From assembly GCA_019162745.1 (NCBI GenBank), contig JAFLLC010000029.1, positions 1-64,000 on the forward strand: 64,000 nt of DNA, in the 5' to 3' direction. Origin of the DNA: Deltaproteobacteria bacterium. GTDB taxonomy: Bacteria; Desulfobacterota; Desulfuromonadia; Geobacterales; Pseudopelobacteraceae. The translations under genes and the position numbers were made by a program. Shown in pieces: positions 43,773 through 54,021 of the stretch; within the stretch, counting starts at the first letter, position 1, and each line of letters starts with the position of its first letter. The notes under the pieces are model-generated. The model searched no databases and had not been told where the DNA came from. It saw only the letters and a list, made by a program, of their open reading frames with translations.

Positions 43773-46634
43773 ATGGGTAAAATTAGTGTGGGTAGTTTGG
43801 CAAAAACGTTGGGTGTGGAGCCCAGGGAAGCTATTGCCAGACTCAAGGAAATCGGTGTTGACGCAAAAACGGCCACATCGCAGGTTGATGAGGATGTTGT
43901 TGCGCGCTTGACAGCCCCCCAGCCAAAAGATACCGGTACCAATGAAGTCAGGGTAGCGTCAAATATCATTCGGCGTCGCGCCAAGGTAGTTACTGCAGAC
44001 GAAGTTGCTGAAACAGCGGCACTCGACCAAGCGTCGCCTGTCCAGCCAGTCGTCACTCCGCCACCGACGGCGGTATCTTCAGCCGGGCCGCCTGTTGCAG
44101 CCGTTATCCGTCCTGAGATGGAGCACAAAGTGTCCGCTGTTGCTGTCGCGGCTCCCGAACAAACGGTGGAAGCGGTAAAAGTGGTAGAACCGGTGAAAGC
44201 GCCGGAATCAATAAAAGCCGCAGAACCGGTAAAAGTGCCGGAACCGGTAAAAATCGCAGAACCGGTGAAAATCGCAGAACCGGTGAAAATCGCAGAACCG
44301 GTGAAAGCACCGGAATCTGTGAAAGCGGGGCCAAACCAGGCCAGAATTCTCGGTATGATGGAAATCCCGGGTGTGACAAATCGTCCGACTCGTGTTGTCA
44401 CCAAAGACACACCCGTTACGCCGCGGACCGCTCCTCAGCGTCCTGGACAAGATTCGGCACAACCGAGAAGACCTGCGCCTGCTGCCGGAGAGCAGAGAAG
44501 ACCCGCAACGGGAACAGGAACCGACACAAAACGTCCTTCGCCTGGTTACGATCAGAAACGCCCTGCGACTGTAACACCTTCAGCTCCAGCAACTGAGCTT
44601 GATCGTTCACGCATGAAGCAGGTACAGCTTGCTCCGGCGGCGCTTCCGGGTGGTGACAACCGCCGTGGCGGTAAAAAAGAGGGTCCCGGTTATGGAGACG
44701 CCGGCAAAGGTACCAAGAAGGGTGCCCCACCGGTCAAGAAAAAGGAGCAGCCGCGCAAGAATGAAGTTATAGAAAAACGTGAACGTGCGTTTGATCCTGT
44801 CTATAGGGGTTCAAAGAAGCGGGGCGCAAGAGAACAGCGGTATACTGATACCAAAAAAACGGAAATTACCGTACCGAAGGCGATAAAGCGTATCATCAAA
44901 ATTTCGGAAAGCATTTCAGTCGGGGAACTTGCCAAGCGTCTCGGCATCAAGGCAAACGATCTCATCAAATCGCTGATGAAGATGGGGATGATGGTTAATA
45001 TCAATCACCAGCTTGATTACGACACTTCTGTTATTCTTGCATCAGAGTATGATTATGAAGTTGAAAATGTGGCGGTGGATCTTGATGAAATTCTTGAATC
45101 CACTATTGATGCACCTGAATCCCTCGTAAAAAGGCCTCCGGTTGTGACAATCATGGGTCATGTTGACCATGGCAAGACTTCCCTGCTTGATGCAATTCGT
45201 GAAGCAAACGTTATCGCCGGCGAGGCCGGAGGAATCACTCAGCATATCGGGGCTTACGACGTAGAGTTGAACGGGCGGAAGATCACCTTCCTCGATACTC
45301 CGGGACATGAAGCGTTTACCGCAATGCGTGCCCGTGGCGCCAAGGTCACTGACATCGTAATTCTTGTAGTTGCTGCTGATGACGGTGTTATGCCGCAGAC
45401 CAAAGAAGCTATCAATCACTCCAAAGCTGCCGGAGTGCCTATTATCGTCGCTATCAACAAAATTGACAAACCTGGTGCAAAACCGGAAAAAGTCAAGCAG
45501 GAATTGACAGAGCAGGGCATTGTTTCCTCGGAATGGGGTGGCGATGTCACGATGGTGGAAGTTTCAGCCAAGCAGCGTATTAATCTGGATGGTTTGCTTG
45601 AAATGGTTCTTCTGCAGGCGGACCTGATGGAGTTGACGGCTAATCCGAACAAACTGGCTAAAGGGACCATTGTCGAAGGAAAACTCGACAAGGGGCGTGG
45701 TCCAATTGCCACCGTACTTGTCCAGGAAGGAACGGTTAAAACCGGTGACTATTGCGTCGTTGGCGTTCATTCCGGACGTGTCAGGGCGATGCAGAATGAT
45801 CGCGGTGAAAAAGTTACCGAAGCCGGTCCTTCTATGCCTGTTGAGCTGGTTGGGTTATCCGGCGTCCCGGATGCGGGTGATGTCTTCGTGGCTATGAAAG
45901 ATGAAAAGCAGGCCAAGGAAATCGCTACGTTGCGTCAGATCAAACAGCGCGAAGTCGAGTTTGCCAAACATACCAAGCTTTCGCTTGATGATCTCTATAA
46001 GCGGATTCAGAGCGGCGAAGTCAAAGATCTCAATGTCGTTGTCAAAGGCGATGTTCAGGGTTCTGTCGAGGCTGTCAGTGAAACACTGCGTAAATTATCG
46101 ACTGATGCGGTCCGCCTGAATGTTATACACTCTGCAGTTGGAGCGGTTACCGAGACGGACGTCAATCTGGCTGCAGCTTCGAATGCTGTCATTATCGGCT
46201 TTAATGTCCGCCCTGAAGTTAAGGCACAGGGGCACGCAGAGCGAGAAGGTGTTGATATCCGACTCTACAGCATTATCTATGACGCAGTTGAAGATGTCAA
46301 AAAGGCGATGGAAGGTCTGTTGGAACCAACCTACAAAGAGAAATTTCTCGGTCGTGTTGAAATCAGGGACGTATTCAGTGTACCGAAAATTGGTAATGTT
46401 GCCGGTTGTTACGTTACCGACGGCAAGATGGTTCGTAATGCTCAAGTCCGCCTGTTGCGGGATAACGTGGTTATGTACCAAGGTAAAATGTCATCGTTGC
46501 GTCGCTTTAAAGATGATGTCAAGGACGTTTCCTCCGGTTATGAGTGCGGCATCGGACTTGAAAACTACAATGACATCAAAGCCGGCGATATTATCGAAGC
46601 ATTTGAAATGGAAAAAATTGCCACCAAGCTGTAA
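43773..46634 (+). CDS. infB: Translation initiation factor IF-2
   Basis: IF-2 is the GTPase that places initiator tRNA on the ribosome. The 953-residue product starts with an IF2-N helix module (about 1-50), followed by a long low-complexity linker with an EPVK repeat (139-186) and a second N module near 380. The G domain starts near 458 with [17 protein letters not shown], then [26 protein letters not shown] and INKIDKP. Domains II-IV end with [22 protein letters not shown] precedes the ATG. Confidence 0.97.
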   Translation: MGKISVGSLAKTLGVEPREAIARLKEIGVDAKTATSQVDEDVVARLTAPQPKDTGTNEVRVASNIIRRRAKVVTADEVAETAALDQASPVQPVVTPPPTAVSSAGPPVAAVIRPEMEHKVSAVAVAAPEQTVEAVKVVEPVKAPESIKAAEPVKVPEPVKIAEPVKIAEPVKIAEPVKAPESVKAGPNQARILGMMEIPGVTNRPTRVVTKDTPVTPRTAPQRPGQDSAQPRRPAPAAGEQRRPATGTGTDTKRPSPGYDQKRPATVTPSAPATELDRSRMKQVQLAPAALPGGDNRRGGKKEGPGYGDAGKGTKKGAPPVKKKEQPRKNEVIEKRERAFDPVYRGSKKRGAREQRYTDTKKTEITVPKAIKRIIKISESISVGELAKRLGIKANDLIKSLMKMGMMVNINHQLDYDTSVILASEYDYEVENVAVDLDEILESTIDAPESLVKRPPVVTIMGHVDHGKTSLLDAIREANVIAGEAGGITQHIGAYDVELNGRKITFLDTPGHEAFTAMRARGAKVTDIVILVVAADDGVMPQTKEAINHSKAAGVPIIVAINKIDKPGAKPEKVKQELTEQGIVSSEWGGDVTMVEVSAKQRINLDGLLEMVLLQADLMELTANPNKLAKGTIVEGKLDKGRGPIATVLVQEGTVKTGDYCVVGVHSGRVRAMQNDRGEKVTEAGPSMPVELVGLSGVPDAGDVFVAMKDEKQAKEIATLRQIKQREVEFAKHTKLSLDDLYKRIQSGEVKDLNVVVKGDVQGSVEAVSETLRKLSTDAVRLNVIHSAVGAVTETDVNLAAASNAVIIGFNVRPEVKAQGHAEREGVDIRLYSIIYDAVEDVKKAMEGLLEPTYKEKFLGRVEIRDVFSVPKIGNVAGCYVTDGKMVRNAQVRLLRDNVVMYQGKMSSLRRFKDDVKDVSSGYECGIGLENYNDIKAGDIIEAFEMEKIATKL
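44187..44330 (+). repeat. 18-bp tandem repeat in infB linker
   Basis: Eight consecutive 18-base units, the clearest being GAACCGGTGAAAATCGCA, encode EPVKIA-type hexapeptides. The three central units are nearly identical, so length variation between strains is likely. It accounts for the open antisense frames seen here. Confidence 0.85.
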
Positions 46635-46637
46635 AAT

Positions 46638-46681
46638 GTGAAGAGTGATTTTAACAAGCTTTATTCAATTTCACTCTTCAC
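46638..46681 (+). other. Perfect 11-bp inverted repeat between infB and rbfA
   Basis: GTGAAGAGTGA (46638-46648) and TCACTCTTCAC (46671-46681) are perfect complements over a 22-base AT-rich loop. No T run follows, so it is not a standard terminator; an RNase III processing site or an mRNA stabiliser is possible. Confidence 0.6.
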
Positions 46682-46701
46682 TGATTTTAAGAGGGTAAAA
46701 T

Positions 46702-47073
46702 ATGCAGCACAAGCGTTCAGACAAAGTAGCAGAAACCATACATGAAATTATCTGTTCCATCCTTTCCCGGGGTCTTAACGACCCCCGGATCGGTTTTGTC
46801 ACGATTACCGGAGTTGAGGTGACAGACGACTTGAGTCTTGCCCGTATCTATTTCACCGTTATTGGTGACGAAACGGTCAAGAAAGATACGGAAGCCGGTC
46901 TGAACAGCGCCAAAGGGTTTATTCGCCGGGATATCGGCAAAAAACTGACTATTCGCCACACACCGGAACTTGTTTTTAAATACGATAAATCTCTTGATTA
47001 CGGCAGTCGCATAGAATCTCTTCTTAAGGAGATACACACTGAGCATGACGGAAACAATTCAGCAGATCATTGA
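46702..47073 (+). CDS. rbfA: Ribosome-binding factor A
   Basis: RbfA is a cold-shock 30S assembly factor. The 123-residue protein has the KH-like motif LNDPRIGFVTITGVEVTDDL and LTIRHTPELVFKYDKSLDYG. It overlaps the next gene by 29 bases, which suggests translational coupling. The inverted repeat at 46638-46681 is just upstream. Confidence 0.94.
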   Translation: MQHKRSDKVAETIHEIICSILSRGLNDPRIGFVTITGVEVTDDLSLARIYFTVIGDETVKKDTEAGLNSAKGFIRRDIGKKLTIRHTPELVFKYDKSLDYGSRIESLLKEIHTEHDGNNSADH

Positions 47074-48004
47074 GGTTATTCGTTCCAACTCATCTTTTCT
47101 TCTCACATCTCATGAAGGGCCTGACGGAGATGCCGTCGGCTCGTCGCTTGCACTCGCTTCCTTTCTGCGCAAGATAGGTAAGGAGGTTACCGTACATTAC
47201 CAGGATCCTGTCCCTGACCTGTATGCCTTTCTTCCTGCAGCAGATTTAGTTCTCCCGCATATTCCCGACCGTCATTACGACGTTGCATTTGTTCTTGATA
47301 TCGGCGAACGGAAGCGGGCCGGAGCTGAATTCTGTGATTTTTTACGTGTCACCACGACGGTCAACCTTGACCATCATCTCTCCTGCGATAATTTCGCTGA
47401 CTATAACCTCATTGACCCACAGGCTGCGTCAACCGGTATCCTTGTATACCGGATTGCCAAGGCCTTTGGTTATTCCTTTGACCGTGAAACGGCACTCTGT
47501 ATCTATGTTGCAACAATTACCGATACCGGTTCGTTCCGCTACTCCAATGCCAATCGCGAGGCCTTTTCTGTTGCCGGTGAAATGATAGAATGCGGTGTCA
47601 ATGCCTGGGATGTAGCAGAGAAACTCTATGAAAATCAGCCGCAAAGACGTCTTGAACTCTTGGCAAAGTGCCTTCCTACTCTGGAGGTTTTTAAAGACGG
47701 ACAGGCGGCCTCAGTTACGGTGACGCTTGACATGTATGTCGCCTGCGGGGCGGATGCCGAGTTGACTGACGGTTTTGTCAATTATCCCCGTTCTATTCGG
47801 GGTGTCGAAGTTGCAATCTTTTTCCGCCAGCTGGAAGACAATAAATACAAGGTCGGTTTCCGTTCAAAGGGAAAGGTAAATGTTGCCGCATTTTCAGCAG
47901 CGCTTGGCGGCGGCGGCCACCATAACGCCGCCGGATGTACCGTAGATGGTACGCTGGATGACGTCAAGGCGGCTGTATATAAAATTGTGGAAGAGTCTCT
48001 TTGA
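47045..48004 (+). CDS. nrnA: DHH/DHHA1 phosphoesterase NrnA
   Basis: NrnA degrades nanoRNA and in some bacteria dephosphorylates pAp. The 319-residue protein carries TSHEGPDGDAVGSSLAL, VLDIGERKR, the DHH motif in TVNLDHHLSCDNF and the DHHA1 motif GGGGHHNAAG. It starts inside rbfA and its stop overlaps truB's TTG start, so the three genes are tightly coupled. This rbfA-nrnA-truB order is widespread. Confidence 0.93.
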   Translation: MTETIQQIIEVIRSNSSFLLTSHEGPDGDAVGSSLALASFLRKIGKEVTVHYQDPVPDLYAFLPAADLVLPHIPDRHYDVAFVLDIGERKRAGAEFCDFLRVTTTVNLDHHLSCDNFADYNLIDPQAASTGILVYRIAKAFGYSFDRETALCIYVATITDTGSFRYSNANREAFSVAGEMIECGVNAWDVAEKLYENQPQRRLELLAKCLPTLEVFKDGQAASVTVTLDMYVACGADAELTDGFVNYPRSIRGVEVAIFFRQLEDNKYKVGFRSKGKVNVAAFSAALGGGGHHNAAGCTVDGTLDDVKAAVYKIVEESL

Positions 48005-48912
48005 TTAACGGCTTTGTGGTCATCGACAAACCGGCAGGAATTACCTCCCATGATGTCGTCAGTCGTGTCCGCCGTATTCTGGGGACACGAAAAGTTGGTC
48101 ACACCGGCACGCTGGATCCTTTTGCCACTGGAGTTCTACCGGTTGCTGTGAATGACGGCACCAAGGCCATCCCGTTCCTTGACGAAGGGATTAAATGCTA
48201 TGAAGCGCTGATGCAGCTCGGGGTTGTAACAGACACCCTTGATATGACCGGAAAAGTATTGCGAAAAAGCGACTATTCATCTGTTTCAGAACAGCAACTG
48301 CGGGATATATTTTCTCGCTTCACCGGTCCAATTCTTCAGATTCCTCCGATGTATTCTGCAATCAAGCAAGGTGGCCAGCCTCTTTATAAATTAGCCCGTA
48401 TGGGACAGGAGGTTGAGCGTGCTGCCCGCCAGGTCGAAATCCACTCAATTGAACTTCTTGCTTTTGCCCCCCCATTTGTATCAATCAGAGTCACCTGCTC
48501 ACGGGGGACCTACGTGCGCACTTTGGCTGACGATATAGGTGCCGTGGCTGACTGCGGCGCCTCTCTGAAGGAGTTGCGCAGGACAGCCAGCGGCCCTTTT
48601 GAAATATCAGCTGCCCATACCCTGGAAGCTCTGGAAAGTGCGGCACGTGAGGGGTCTCTGCTGTCCCTCTGTATCTCTCCTTACAACTCTTTGGCACATC
48701 TGCAGGATATTCCGCTCACTGATGCCGGCTTGGCAAAAGTGTCCTTCGGCCGTTCGCCGCTCTGGGATGAGACAACCGTTCAGGGTGGCGTGAAACATGA
48801 TGAAACAACATTCGTGCGACTTTCGCATCACGGAATCCTCGTTGCCGTCGCCCGGTTGGCTGAGGGTGGCGATCTCTTTCCGGCCATTGTTTTGAAGCGT
48901 GTTTTTATGTAA
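48001..48912 (+). CDS. truB: tRNA pseudouridine(55) synthase TruB
   Basis: TruB makes pseudouridine 55 in the T loop of tRNAs. The 303-residue enzyme has [20 protein letters not shown], the catalytic Asp in [14 protein letters not shown], and [14 protein letters not shown]. It starts with TTG overlapping the nrnA stop; the next in-frame candidates would remove conserved residues. Confidence 0.95.
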   Translation: MINGFVVIDKPAGITSHDVVSRVRRILGTRKVGHTGTLDPFATGVLPVAVNDGTKAIPFLDEGIKCYEALMQLGVVTDTLDMTGKVLRKSDYSSVSEQQLRDIFSRFTGPILQIPPMYSAIKQGGQPLYKLARMGQEVERAARQVEIHSIELLAFAPPFVSIRVTCSRGTYVRTLADDIGAVADCGASLKELRRTASGPFEISAAHTLEALESAAREGSLLSLCISPYNSLAHLQDIPLTDAGLAKVSFGRSPLWDETTVQGGVKHDETTFVRLSHHGILVAVARLAEGGDLFPAIVLKRVFM

Positions 48913-48920
48913 GTTAGTAC

Positions 48921-48955
48921 TTTACAAACCTGTAGTCACTATGATAGTTATCATA
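48921..48955 (+). promoter_or_regulatory. Possible rpsO promoter with palindrome over -10
   Basis: TTTACA (48921-48926) and GATAGT (48943-48948) are 16 bases apart. A palindrome TATGATA-GT-TATCATA (48940-48955) covers the -10. It may be an operator or an RNA hairpin in the leader. Confidence 0.35.
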
Positions 48956-49030
48956 ACTCAGTTTCATACGTTTCGGGGTTCCCCCCCTGATTTCGTAATC
49001 TTATCAATCAGTTTTACGGAGGAGTTTACA

Positions 49031-49297
49031 GTGCTGGTAACCGAAAAAAAGCAGGAAATCATCAATGAATTCAAGCAGCATGAGAGCGATACAGGTTCAC
49101 CGGAAGTTCAGATCGCAATTCTGACCGCGCGGATCACCTATCTGACCGAACATTTCAAAACTCACAAGAAAGATCACCATAGCCGCCGTGGTCTTCTCAA
49201 ACTTGTCGGCCAGAGAAGGCGCCTGCTTGATTATCTGAAAGGTAAAGAAGTAGCCAGATACAAAACAGTTATCGAAAGACTCGGCATACGTAGATAG
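49031..49297 (+). CDS. rpsO: 30S ribosomal protein S15
   Basis: S15 binds 16S rRNA early in 30S assembly. The 88-residue product has [20 protein letters not shown], the [18 protein letters not shown] signature and the C-terminal [12 protein letters not shown]. The start is GTG behind GGAGGAG; the longer in-frame reading from 48899 overlaps truB and is not conserved. Precedes pnp as usual. Confidence 0.96.
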   Translation: MLVTEKKQEIINEFKQHESDTGSPEVQIAILTARITYLTEHFKTHKKDHHSRRGLLKLVGQRRRLLDYLKGKEVARYKTVIERLGIRR

Positions 49298-49301
49298 TGG
49301 T

Positions 49302-49335
49302 CGGCGGCATACCTGCCAATTAAGGTATGCCGCCG
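49302..49335 (+). terminator. Strong hairpin after rpsO (terminator or RNase III site)
   Basis: CGGCGGCATACC (49302-49313) and GGTATGCCGCCG (49324-49335) are perfect 12-base complements over a 10-base loop. The following CTTTGTTTG is a weak T tract. In E. coli the rpsO-pnp gap has a terminator and an RNase III hairpin; this may be the equivalent. Confidence 0.65.
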
Positions 49336-49362
49336 CTTTGTTTGTGATATGCTCATTTAAGG

Positions 49363-49385
49363 AAAGGGCTTTCAAGGCCCTTTTT
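49363..49385 (+). terminator. Second hairpin with T run in rpsO-pnp gap
   Basis: AAAGGGC (49363-49369) pairs with GCCCTTT (49377-49383), loop TTTCAAG, T run to 49385. A likely intrinsic terminator before pnp. Confidence 0.7.
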
Positions 49386-49478
49386 ATATTTGTTGGGGAC
49401 GTGGTTGGAACTCCTGTGGCTGATCTGCCGCAGAGGTTGTAGCGACGGCCCCAACGCAACCGAAGAGGAGAATGGAAT

Positions 49479-51584
49479 ATGGAACAAAATGTTCAGGTTG
49501 AATTTGGGGGGAGAACGATTACGCTCTCTACCGGAAAGATGGCAAAGCAGGCCAGTGGCGCAGTTGTCGTCAGCTGTGGCGATACGGTAGTACTTGTCAC
49601 GGTTGTTGCGGCAAAAGAAGCAAAAGGAGGGCAGGACTTTTTCCCGCTGACTGTCAATTACACGGAGAAGGCTTACGCAGGCGGCAAGATTCCGGGAAGT
49701 TTTTTTAAACGTGAAGGTCGTCCTTCCGACCCCGAAACGCTAACCTGTCGTTTGATCGACCGTCCTATCCGCCCGCTTTTCCCGGCAACGTTTTTAAATG
49801 ATACCCAGATTATAGCGACAGTTATATCAGCTGATCAGGACAATGATCCCGCGATCCTGTCAATGCTGGGGGCTTCTGCGGCGCTGATGATATCCGACAT
49901 CCCTTTTGAAGGTCCGATTGCCGGTGCCAAGGTGGCTCGCGTTGATGGTAAATTTGTCTGTAACCCTTCTGCCGAAGAGCTTGAAAAAAGTGATCTTGAA
50001 ATAGTCGTTGCCGCCAGTCGCGACGCTGTGATCATGGTCGAAGGTGAAGCTAAATTTGTTTCCGAGGCAGATCTGCTTGAAGCGGTTTTTTTCGCTCAGG
50101 AAGCGATGCGCCCGTTAATTGCGGCGCAGGAAGAGCTACAGAAAAAAGCGGGAGTGACAAAGCGCGTTGTAGAGCCTGTCGTTGTCGATGAAGCACTGCT
50201 GGCACGGGTGAAGGAACTGGCCTATGACCGGATTGGTGAGGCGGTTAAACTCAAGGCTAAAAATGAGCGCCATGACCAGCTTAGCCTAATCAAGACAGAA
50301 ACAATCGAAGCACTCAAGGAAGAATTTGACGGCTCCGATAAACAGATTAAAGTGTTTTTAGGTGATTTTGAATATGAGCGCGTACGTGCCGATATCCTCG
50401 ATACCGGTATCCGTATCGATGGCCGTACAACCAACACCATTCGCCCTATCAGCACTGAAACCGGTCTGCTCCCGCGCGCTCACGGTTCAGCCCTTTTTAC
50501 CCGTGGTGAAACACAGGCGCTGGTTGCCGCTACACTCGGTACCTCCAGCGATGAACAGCGTATTGACACACTGTACGGCGGCGCTCGTAAGCGTTTTTTG
50601 CTGCATTACAACTTTCCTCCGTTCTCAGTCGGCGAAACCAGCTTCCGTCTGGGACCTGGTCGCCGCGAGATAGGTCACGGCATGTTGGCGGAACGCGCTC
50701 TCTCGGCTGTTCTGCCGGCTCATGATGATTTTCCGTACACGATCAGGATTGTTTCCGAAACGCTCGAAAGTAATGGCTCTTCCTCCATGGCTGCCGTCTG
50801 CGGCGGCTGCATGTCGATGATGGATGCCGGTATTCCGGTAACTGCACCGGTAGCCGGCATCGCCATGGGACTGATCAAAGAGGGTGACAAGTTCGCTATT
50901 CTCTCCGATATTCTGGGTGATGAAGATCATCTGGGTGACATGGACTTTAAAGTTGCCGGAACGGCCGAAGGTGTTACCGCTCTGCAGATGGACATCAAAA
51001 TAGGCGGCGTAACCAAGGAGATCATGGAGCAGGCTCTGAAGCAGGCTCGTGAAGGTCGCCTGCACATCCTCGGCAAAATGGCTGAAACTCTTGCCGCACC
51101 ACGGGCCGAGATGTCATCCTTTGCACCGCGTATTACTACAATCTACGTTAAGACTGATCGTATCCGCGACGTCATCGGTACCGGCGGTAAAAATATCCGT
51201 AATATCACCGAGACAACCGGCGTGACGATTGATATCGATGATACCGGCCGTATCAACATCGCCAGTACCAGCAAGGAAGCTTGCGACCTGGCGATTCAGA
51301 TGATCCGTGGTCTGACCGATGAGGCTGAAGAGGGCAAACTGTATATGGGTACTGTCCGCAAGATCATGGATTTCGGCGCTTTTGTCGAAATCATGCCCGG
51401 TACTGACGGTCTGGTTCATATTTCCGAACTCGACACGGCACGGGTAAAAACCGTCACGGAAATTCTGAACGAAGGTGACACAGTGCTGGTAAAATGTATC
51501 GGTGTCGATAAAAACGGCAAGATCAAGCTCTCCCGCAAGGAAGCGCTTGGATACAATCTTGACGGTTCCAAGGTTGCTGCGTAG
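49479..51584 (+). CDS. pnp: Polyribonucleotide nucleotidyltransferase (PNPase)
   Basis: PNPase is a phosphorolytic 3'-5' exoribonuclease. The 701-residue protein has two RNase PH-like domains (1-210 and 300-540, with [19 protein letters not shown] and [17 protein letters not shown]). A KH domain near 555-610 ([12 protein letters not shown]) and an S1 domain near 618-690 ([15 protein letters not shown]) follow. GAGGAG precedes the ATG by eight bases. The two upstream hairpins may autoregulate it. Confidence 0.96.
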   Translation: MEQNVQVEFGGRTITLSTGKMAKQASGAVVVSCGDTVVLVTVVAAKEAKGGQDFFPLTVNYTEKAYAGGKIPGSFFKREGRPSDPETLTCRLIDRPIRPLFPATFLNDTQIIATVISADQDNDPAILSMLGASAALMISDIPFEGPIAGAKVARVDGKFVCNPSAEELEKSDLEIVVAASRDAVIMVEGEAKFVSEADLLEAVFFAQEAMRPLIAAQEELQKKAGVTKRVVEPVVVDEALLARVKELAYDRIGEAVKLKAKNERHDQLSLIKTETIEALKEEFDGSDKQIKVFLGDFEYERVRADILDTGIRIDGRTTNTIRPISTETGLLPRAHGSALFTRGETQALVAATLGTSSDEQRIDTLYGGARKRFLLHYNFPPFSVGETSFRLGPGRREIGHGMLAERALSAVLPAHDDFPYTIRIVSETLESNGSSSMAAVCGGCMSMMDAGIPVTAPVAGIAMGLIKEGDKFAILSDILGDEDHLGDMDFKVAGTAEGVTALQMDIKIGGVTKEIMEQALKQAREGRLHILGKMAETLAAPRAEMSSFAPRITTIYVKTDRIRDVIGTGGKNIRNITETTGVTIDIDDTGRINIASTSKEACDLAIQMIRGLTDEAEEGKLYMGTVRKIMDFGAFVEIMPGTDGLVHISELDTARVKTVTEILNEGDTVLVKCIGVDKNGKIKLSRKEALGYNLDGSKVAA

Positions 51585-51617
51585 TTTCAGCGTTCGCTGA
51601 TGTATGATGGTGTAAAT

Positions 51618-51647
51618 AAGGGCGGAGTCGGTAACGGCTGCGCCCTT
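51618..51647. terminator. Convergent hairpin between pnp and dut
   Basis: AAGGGCG (51618-51624) pairs with CGCCCTT (51641-51647), with further pairing inside. T runs are short on both sides, so terminator activity is likely but not certain. Confidence 0.5.
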
Positions 51648-51678
51648 GTCTTTGGCGGTGATTAAACCTAGTGTTTCT

Positions 51679-52143
51679 TCAATGACTTCCGGTGGAACCA
51701 AACCCGCCCGTTCCCCGCTCGCTTTCCATGCGGAATTCCGTCACCACACTCAGCTCGGCCTGCAGTACCGGCACAAACAGCATCTGGCAGATCCTCTCCC
51801 CCGGTTCGATCGTGTAGGGGAGGGTGCCACGATTGACGATACCTATTCCAATCTCTCCCTGATAGTCCGAATCAATAACGCCAACCGTATTTGCCAGTAC
51901 GATGCCATGCTTGATGCCGAGGCCAGAGCGTGGCACCAGCAGTGCCACCAGGCCGGGATCGTGGATGCTGATGGCGATGCCGCTCGGAATCAATACAGTC
52001 TCACCAGGTTGCACTGTTTCAGGAACTTCCAGGCAAGCCCGCAAGTCTATGGCAGCGGCGCCGCTTGTCGCGTACGACGGTAGCGGAATGGTCGTGCCGA
52101 TCAGCGGATTCATGATTTTGGTTTCAATTTCAGGTCGCTTCAT
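51679..52143 (-). CDS. dut: dUTP pyrophosphatase
   Basis: Dut hydrolyses dUTP to dUMP and keeps uracil out of DNA. The 154-residue protein of the trimeric all-beta family contains AAAIDLRA (motif 1), VPRSGLGIKHG (motif 2), GVIDSDYQGEI (motif 3), PGERICQMLFVP (motif 4) and the C-terminal RGTGGFGSTG (motif 5). All five are intact. AAAGGGAAA precedes the ATG on the minus strand. It is convergent with pnp and divergent from trpS. Confidence 0.95.
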   Translation of the reverse strand: MKRPEIETKIMNPLIGTTIPLPSYATSGAAAIDLRACLEVPETVQPGETVLIPSGIAISIHDPGLVALLVPRSGLGIKHGIVLANTVGVIDSDYQGEIGIGIVNRGTLPYTIEPGERICQMLFVPVLQAELSVVTEFRMESERGTGGFGSTGSH

Positions 52144-52223
52144 GTAAATTTCCCTTTTTGATTTGAGTTTTTAACGGCTCATTTTAACAGAATCGACTTA
52201 CGGTATACAAGGAGCGTTTTACC

Positions 52224-53204
52224 ATGAAGCAACGGGTTGTCAGTGGCATGAGGCCGAGCGGCAGACTGCATATTGGTCATTATCACGGGGTACTGGAAAA
52301 CTGGGTGAAAATGCAGGATTCCTACGACTGTTTCTTTTTTGTGGCCGACTGGCACTCGCTGACGACGGAGTACGCCGATACCTCCGCAATTGCCCAGAGC
52401 ATCCGCGATATGGTACTGGACTGGGTTGCCTTCGGGCTTGATCCTGACAAGTGCGTCATCTTCCGCCAGAGCCTGGTTCCGCATCACTCCGAGCTGAATC
52501 TGATTCTGTCAATGGTTACGCCGGTATCCTGGCTGGAGCGGAACCCGACCTACAAGGAGATGCTGGAAAATATAGAGCAGCGCGATCTGACGACCTTCGG
52601 CTTTCTTGGCTACCCGGTGCTGATGGCGGCCGATATTATCCTGTACAAGGCCACACGCGTACCGGTTGGGCAGGATCAGTTGCCGCATCTGGAAATTACC
52701 CGTGAGATTGCCCGCCGCTTCAACCACCTTTACGGCGCGGTATTTCCAGAACCAGAAGCTCTCTTGACCGAGACCCCCAAGCTGCCGGGTCTGGATGGGC
52801 GCAAGATGAGCAAGTCCTATAATAATTCAATCTATCTCTCAGACAATGCTGAAGCAACCGCTAAAATGGTCATGTCGATGGTGACCGATACCAATCGTGT
52901 TCGCCGCGCCGATCCGGGCGATCCGGATGTCTGCGTCGCCTTTAATCTGCACCGCCTGTATGTCCCTCAGGAAAAGTTGGATGAGATCGTGCCTGCCTGT
53001 CGCGGAGCGCAGATCGGTTGTGTCGATTGTAAAAAAATCCTGGCCGCCTGTATCAACGAGCGTTTGGCACCGTTCCGTGCCAAACGTGAAGAGTTGGCCG
53101 CCAATCCCGGTTTTGTCGATGATCTGTTGCAGGAAGGGAGCCGCAAGGCGTCCCTTGTCTCGGATGCGGTAATGACTGAAGTCCGTACTGCGCTTAAATT
53201 TTAA
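52224..53204 (+). CDS. trpS: Tryptophanyl-tRNA synthetase
   Basis: TrpS charges tRNA-Trp. The 326-residue class I synthetase has the HIGH motif in RPSGRLHIGHYHGVL and KMSKS in GRKMSKSYNN (about 193-198). AAGGAG lies 14 bases before the ATG. No T-box leader is visible in the 80 bases shared with dut. It is followed after one base by scpA. Confidence 0.95.
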   Translation: MKQRVVSGMRPSGRLHIGHYHGVLENWVKMQDSYDCFFFVADWHSLTTEYADTSAIAQSIRDMVLDWVAFGLDPDKCVIFRQSLVPHHSELNLILSMVTPVSWLERNPTYKEMLENIEQRDLTTFGFLGYPVLMAADIILYKATRVPVGQDQLPHLEITREIARRFNHLYGAVFPEPEALLTETPKLPGLDGRKMSKSYNNSIYLSDNAEATAKMVMSMVTDTNRVRRADPGDPDVCVAFNLHRLYVPQEKLDEIVPACRGAQIGCVDCKKILAACINERLAPFRAKREELAANPGFVDDLLQEGSRKASLVSDAVMTEVRTALKF

Positions 53205-53205
53205 T

Positions 53206-54015
53206 ATGTCTGCCGGAGCACAGTGTCATCATGAGGAACATCTGCCGCTGCTGGACGGCTTTCACGAACAGTACAGCGTCCATCTCGATAAATTTGATGG
53301 ACCGATGGATCTGCTGCTTCATCTGATAAAGAAAAATGAGCTGGACATCTGTGATATCTCGATTGCGGTCATCACCCGCCAGTATCTTGATTTTATCAAG
53401 TTGATGAAAGATCTTAACCTGGAAGTGGCGGGTGATTTTCTGGTTATGGCGGCGACCCTGCTGCAGATAAAATCCCGCCAACTGCTTCCGCAGGGTGAGC
53501 CGGAAGAGCCGGAAATCGAGGAGATAGACCCGCGTGGCGAACTGGTGCGCCGGTTGCTGGAGTATCAGCAGTATAAGGAAGCCGGTATGCTGATCGGTGC
53601 GCGGGCGCTGCTGGGACGTGAAGTATTTTCCCGGGAAGCCTCAGAGCCGTTTCTGGCTGCAGCGCAGAGTGTTGAAGGGCCGCTGGAAGTGTCCCTGTTT
53701 GAACTGGTGGATGCCTTTCGTGCTCTACTGCAACGGATTCCTGCCGAAAGTTTCCATGATGTTGCCCCCGGCGACTCGCTCAGCATTGCCGACTGTATCA
53801 ATGAAATCCTATCCTTGCTTCAGGAAAGGGATATCGTCCAGTTTGATGACCTGACCCGGGATGAATATACCAGAGAACGGGTGATCGTCACCTTGCTGGC
53901 GGTTCTGGAGCTCTGCCGTCTCAAGCTGATTCGTATTTTTCAGGGTTGCGGGGATGGACCGATATGGTTTGTTCCTGCTGTGACGGCAGATCCTGCAGAT
54001 ACCTCCGAGGTTTGA
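53206..54015 (+). CDS. scpA: Segregation and condensation protein A
   Basis: ScpA is the kleisin that bridges SMC and ScpB. The 269-residue protein has the N-terminal LDKFDGPMDLLLHLIKKNELDI signature shortened here (residues about 25-48), VITRQYLDFIK and MAATLLQIKSRQLLP. The C-terminal winged helix (about 220-250) touches the SMC head. It ends six bases before scpB. Confidence 0.93.
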   Translation: MSAGAQCHHEEHLPLLDGFHEQYSVHLDKFDGPMDLLLHLIKKNELDICDISIAVITRQYLDFIKLMKDLNLEVAGDFLVMAATLLQIKSRQLLPQGEPEEPEIEEIDPRGELVRRLLEYQQYKEAGMLIGARALLGREVFSREASEPFLAAAQSVEGPLEVSLFELVDAFRALLQRIPAESFHDVAPGDSLSIADCINEILSLLQERDIVQFDDLTRDEYTRERVIVTLLAVLELCRLKLIRIFQGCGDGPIWFVPAVTADPADTSEV

Positions 54016-54021
54016 TCTCCC

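Noticed and set aside
43730-44462. Minus-strand frames rich in FTGSAIFTG or FHRFCD repeats
   Set aside because: They are shadows of the infB 18-bp repeat; the plus strand frame is the intact IF-2.
48899-49030. Longer rpsO reading frame starting inside truB
   Set aside because: The extra 44 residues are not S15-like, and a perfect Shine-Dalgarno GGAGGAG stands before the GTG at 49031.
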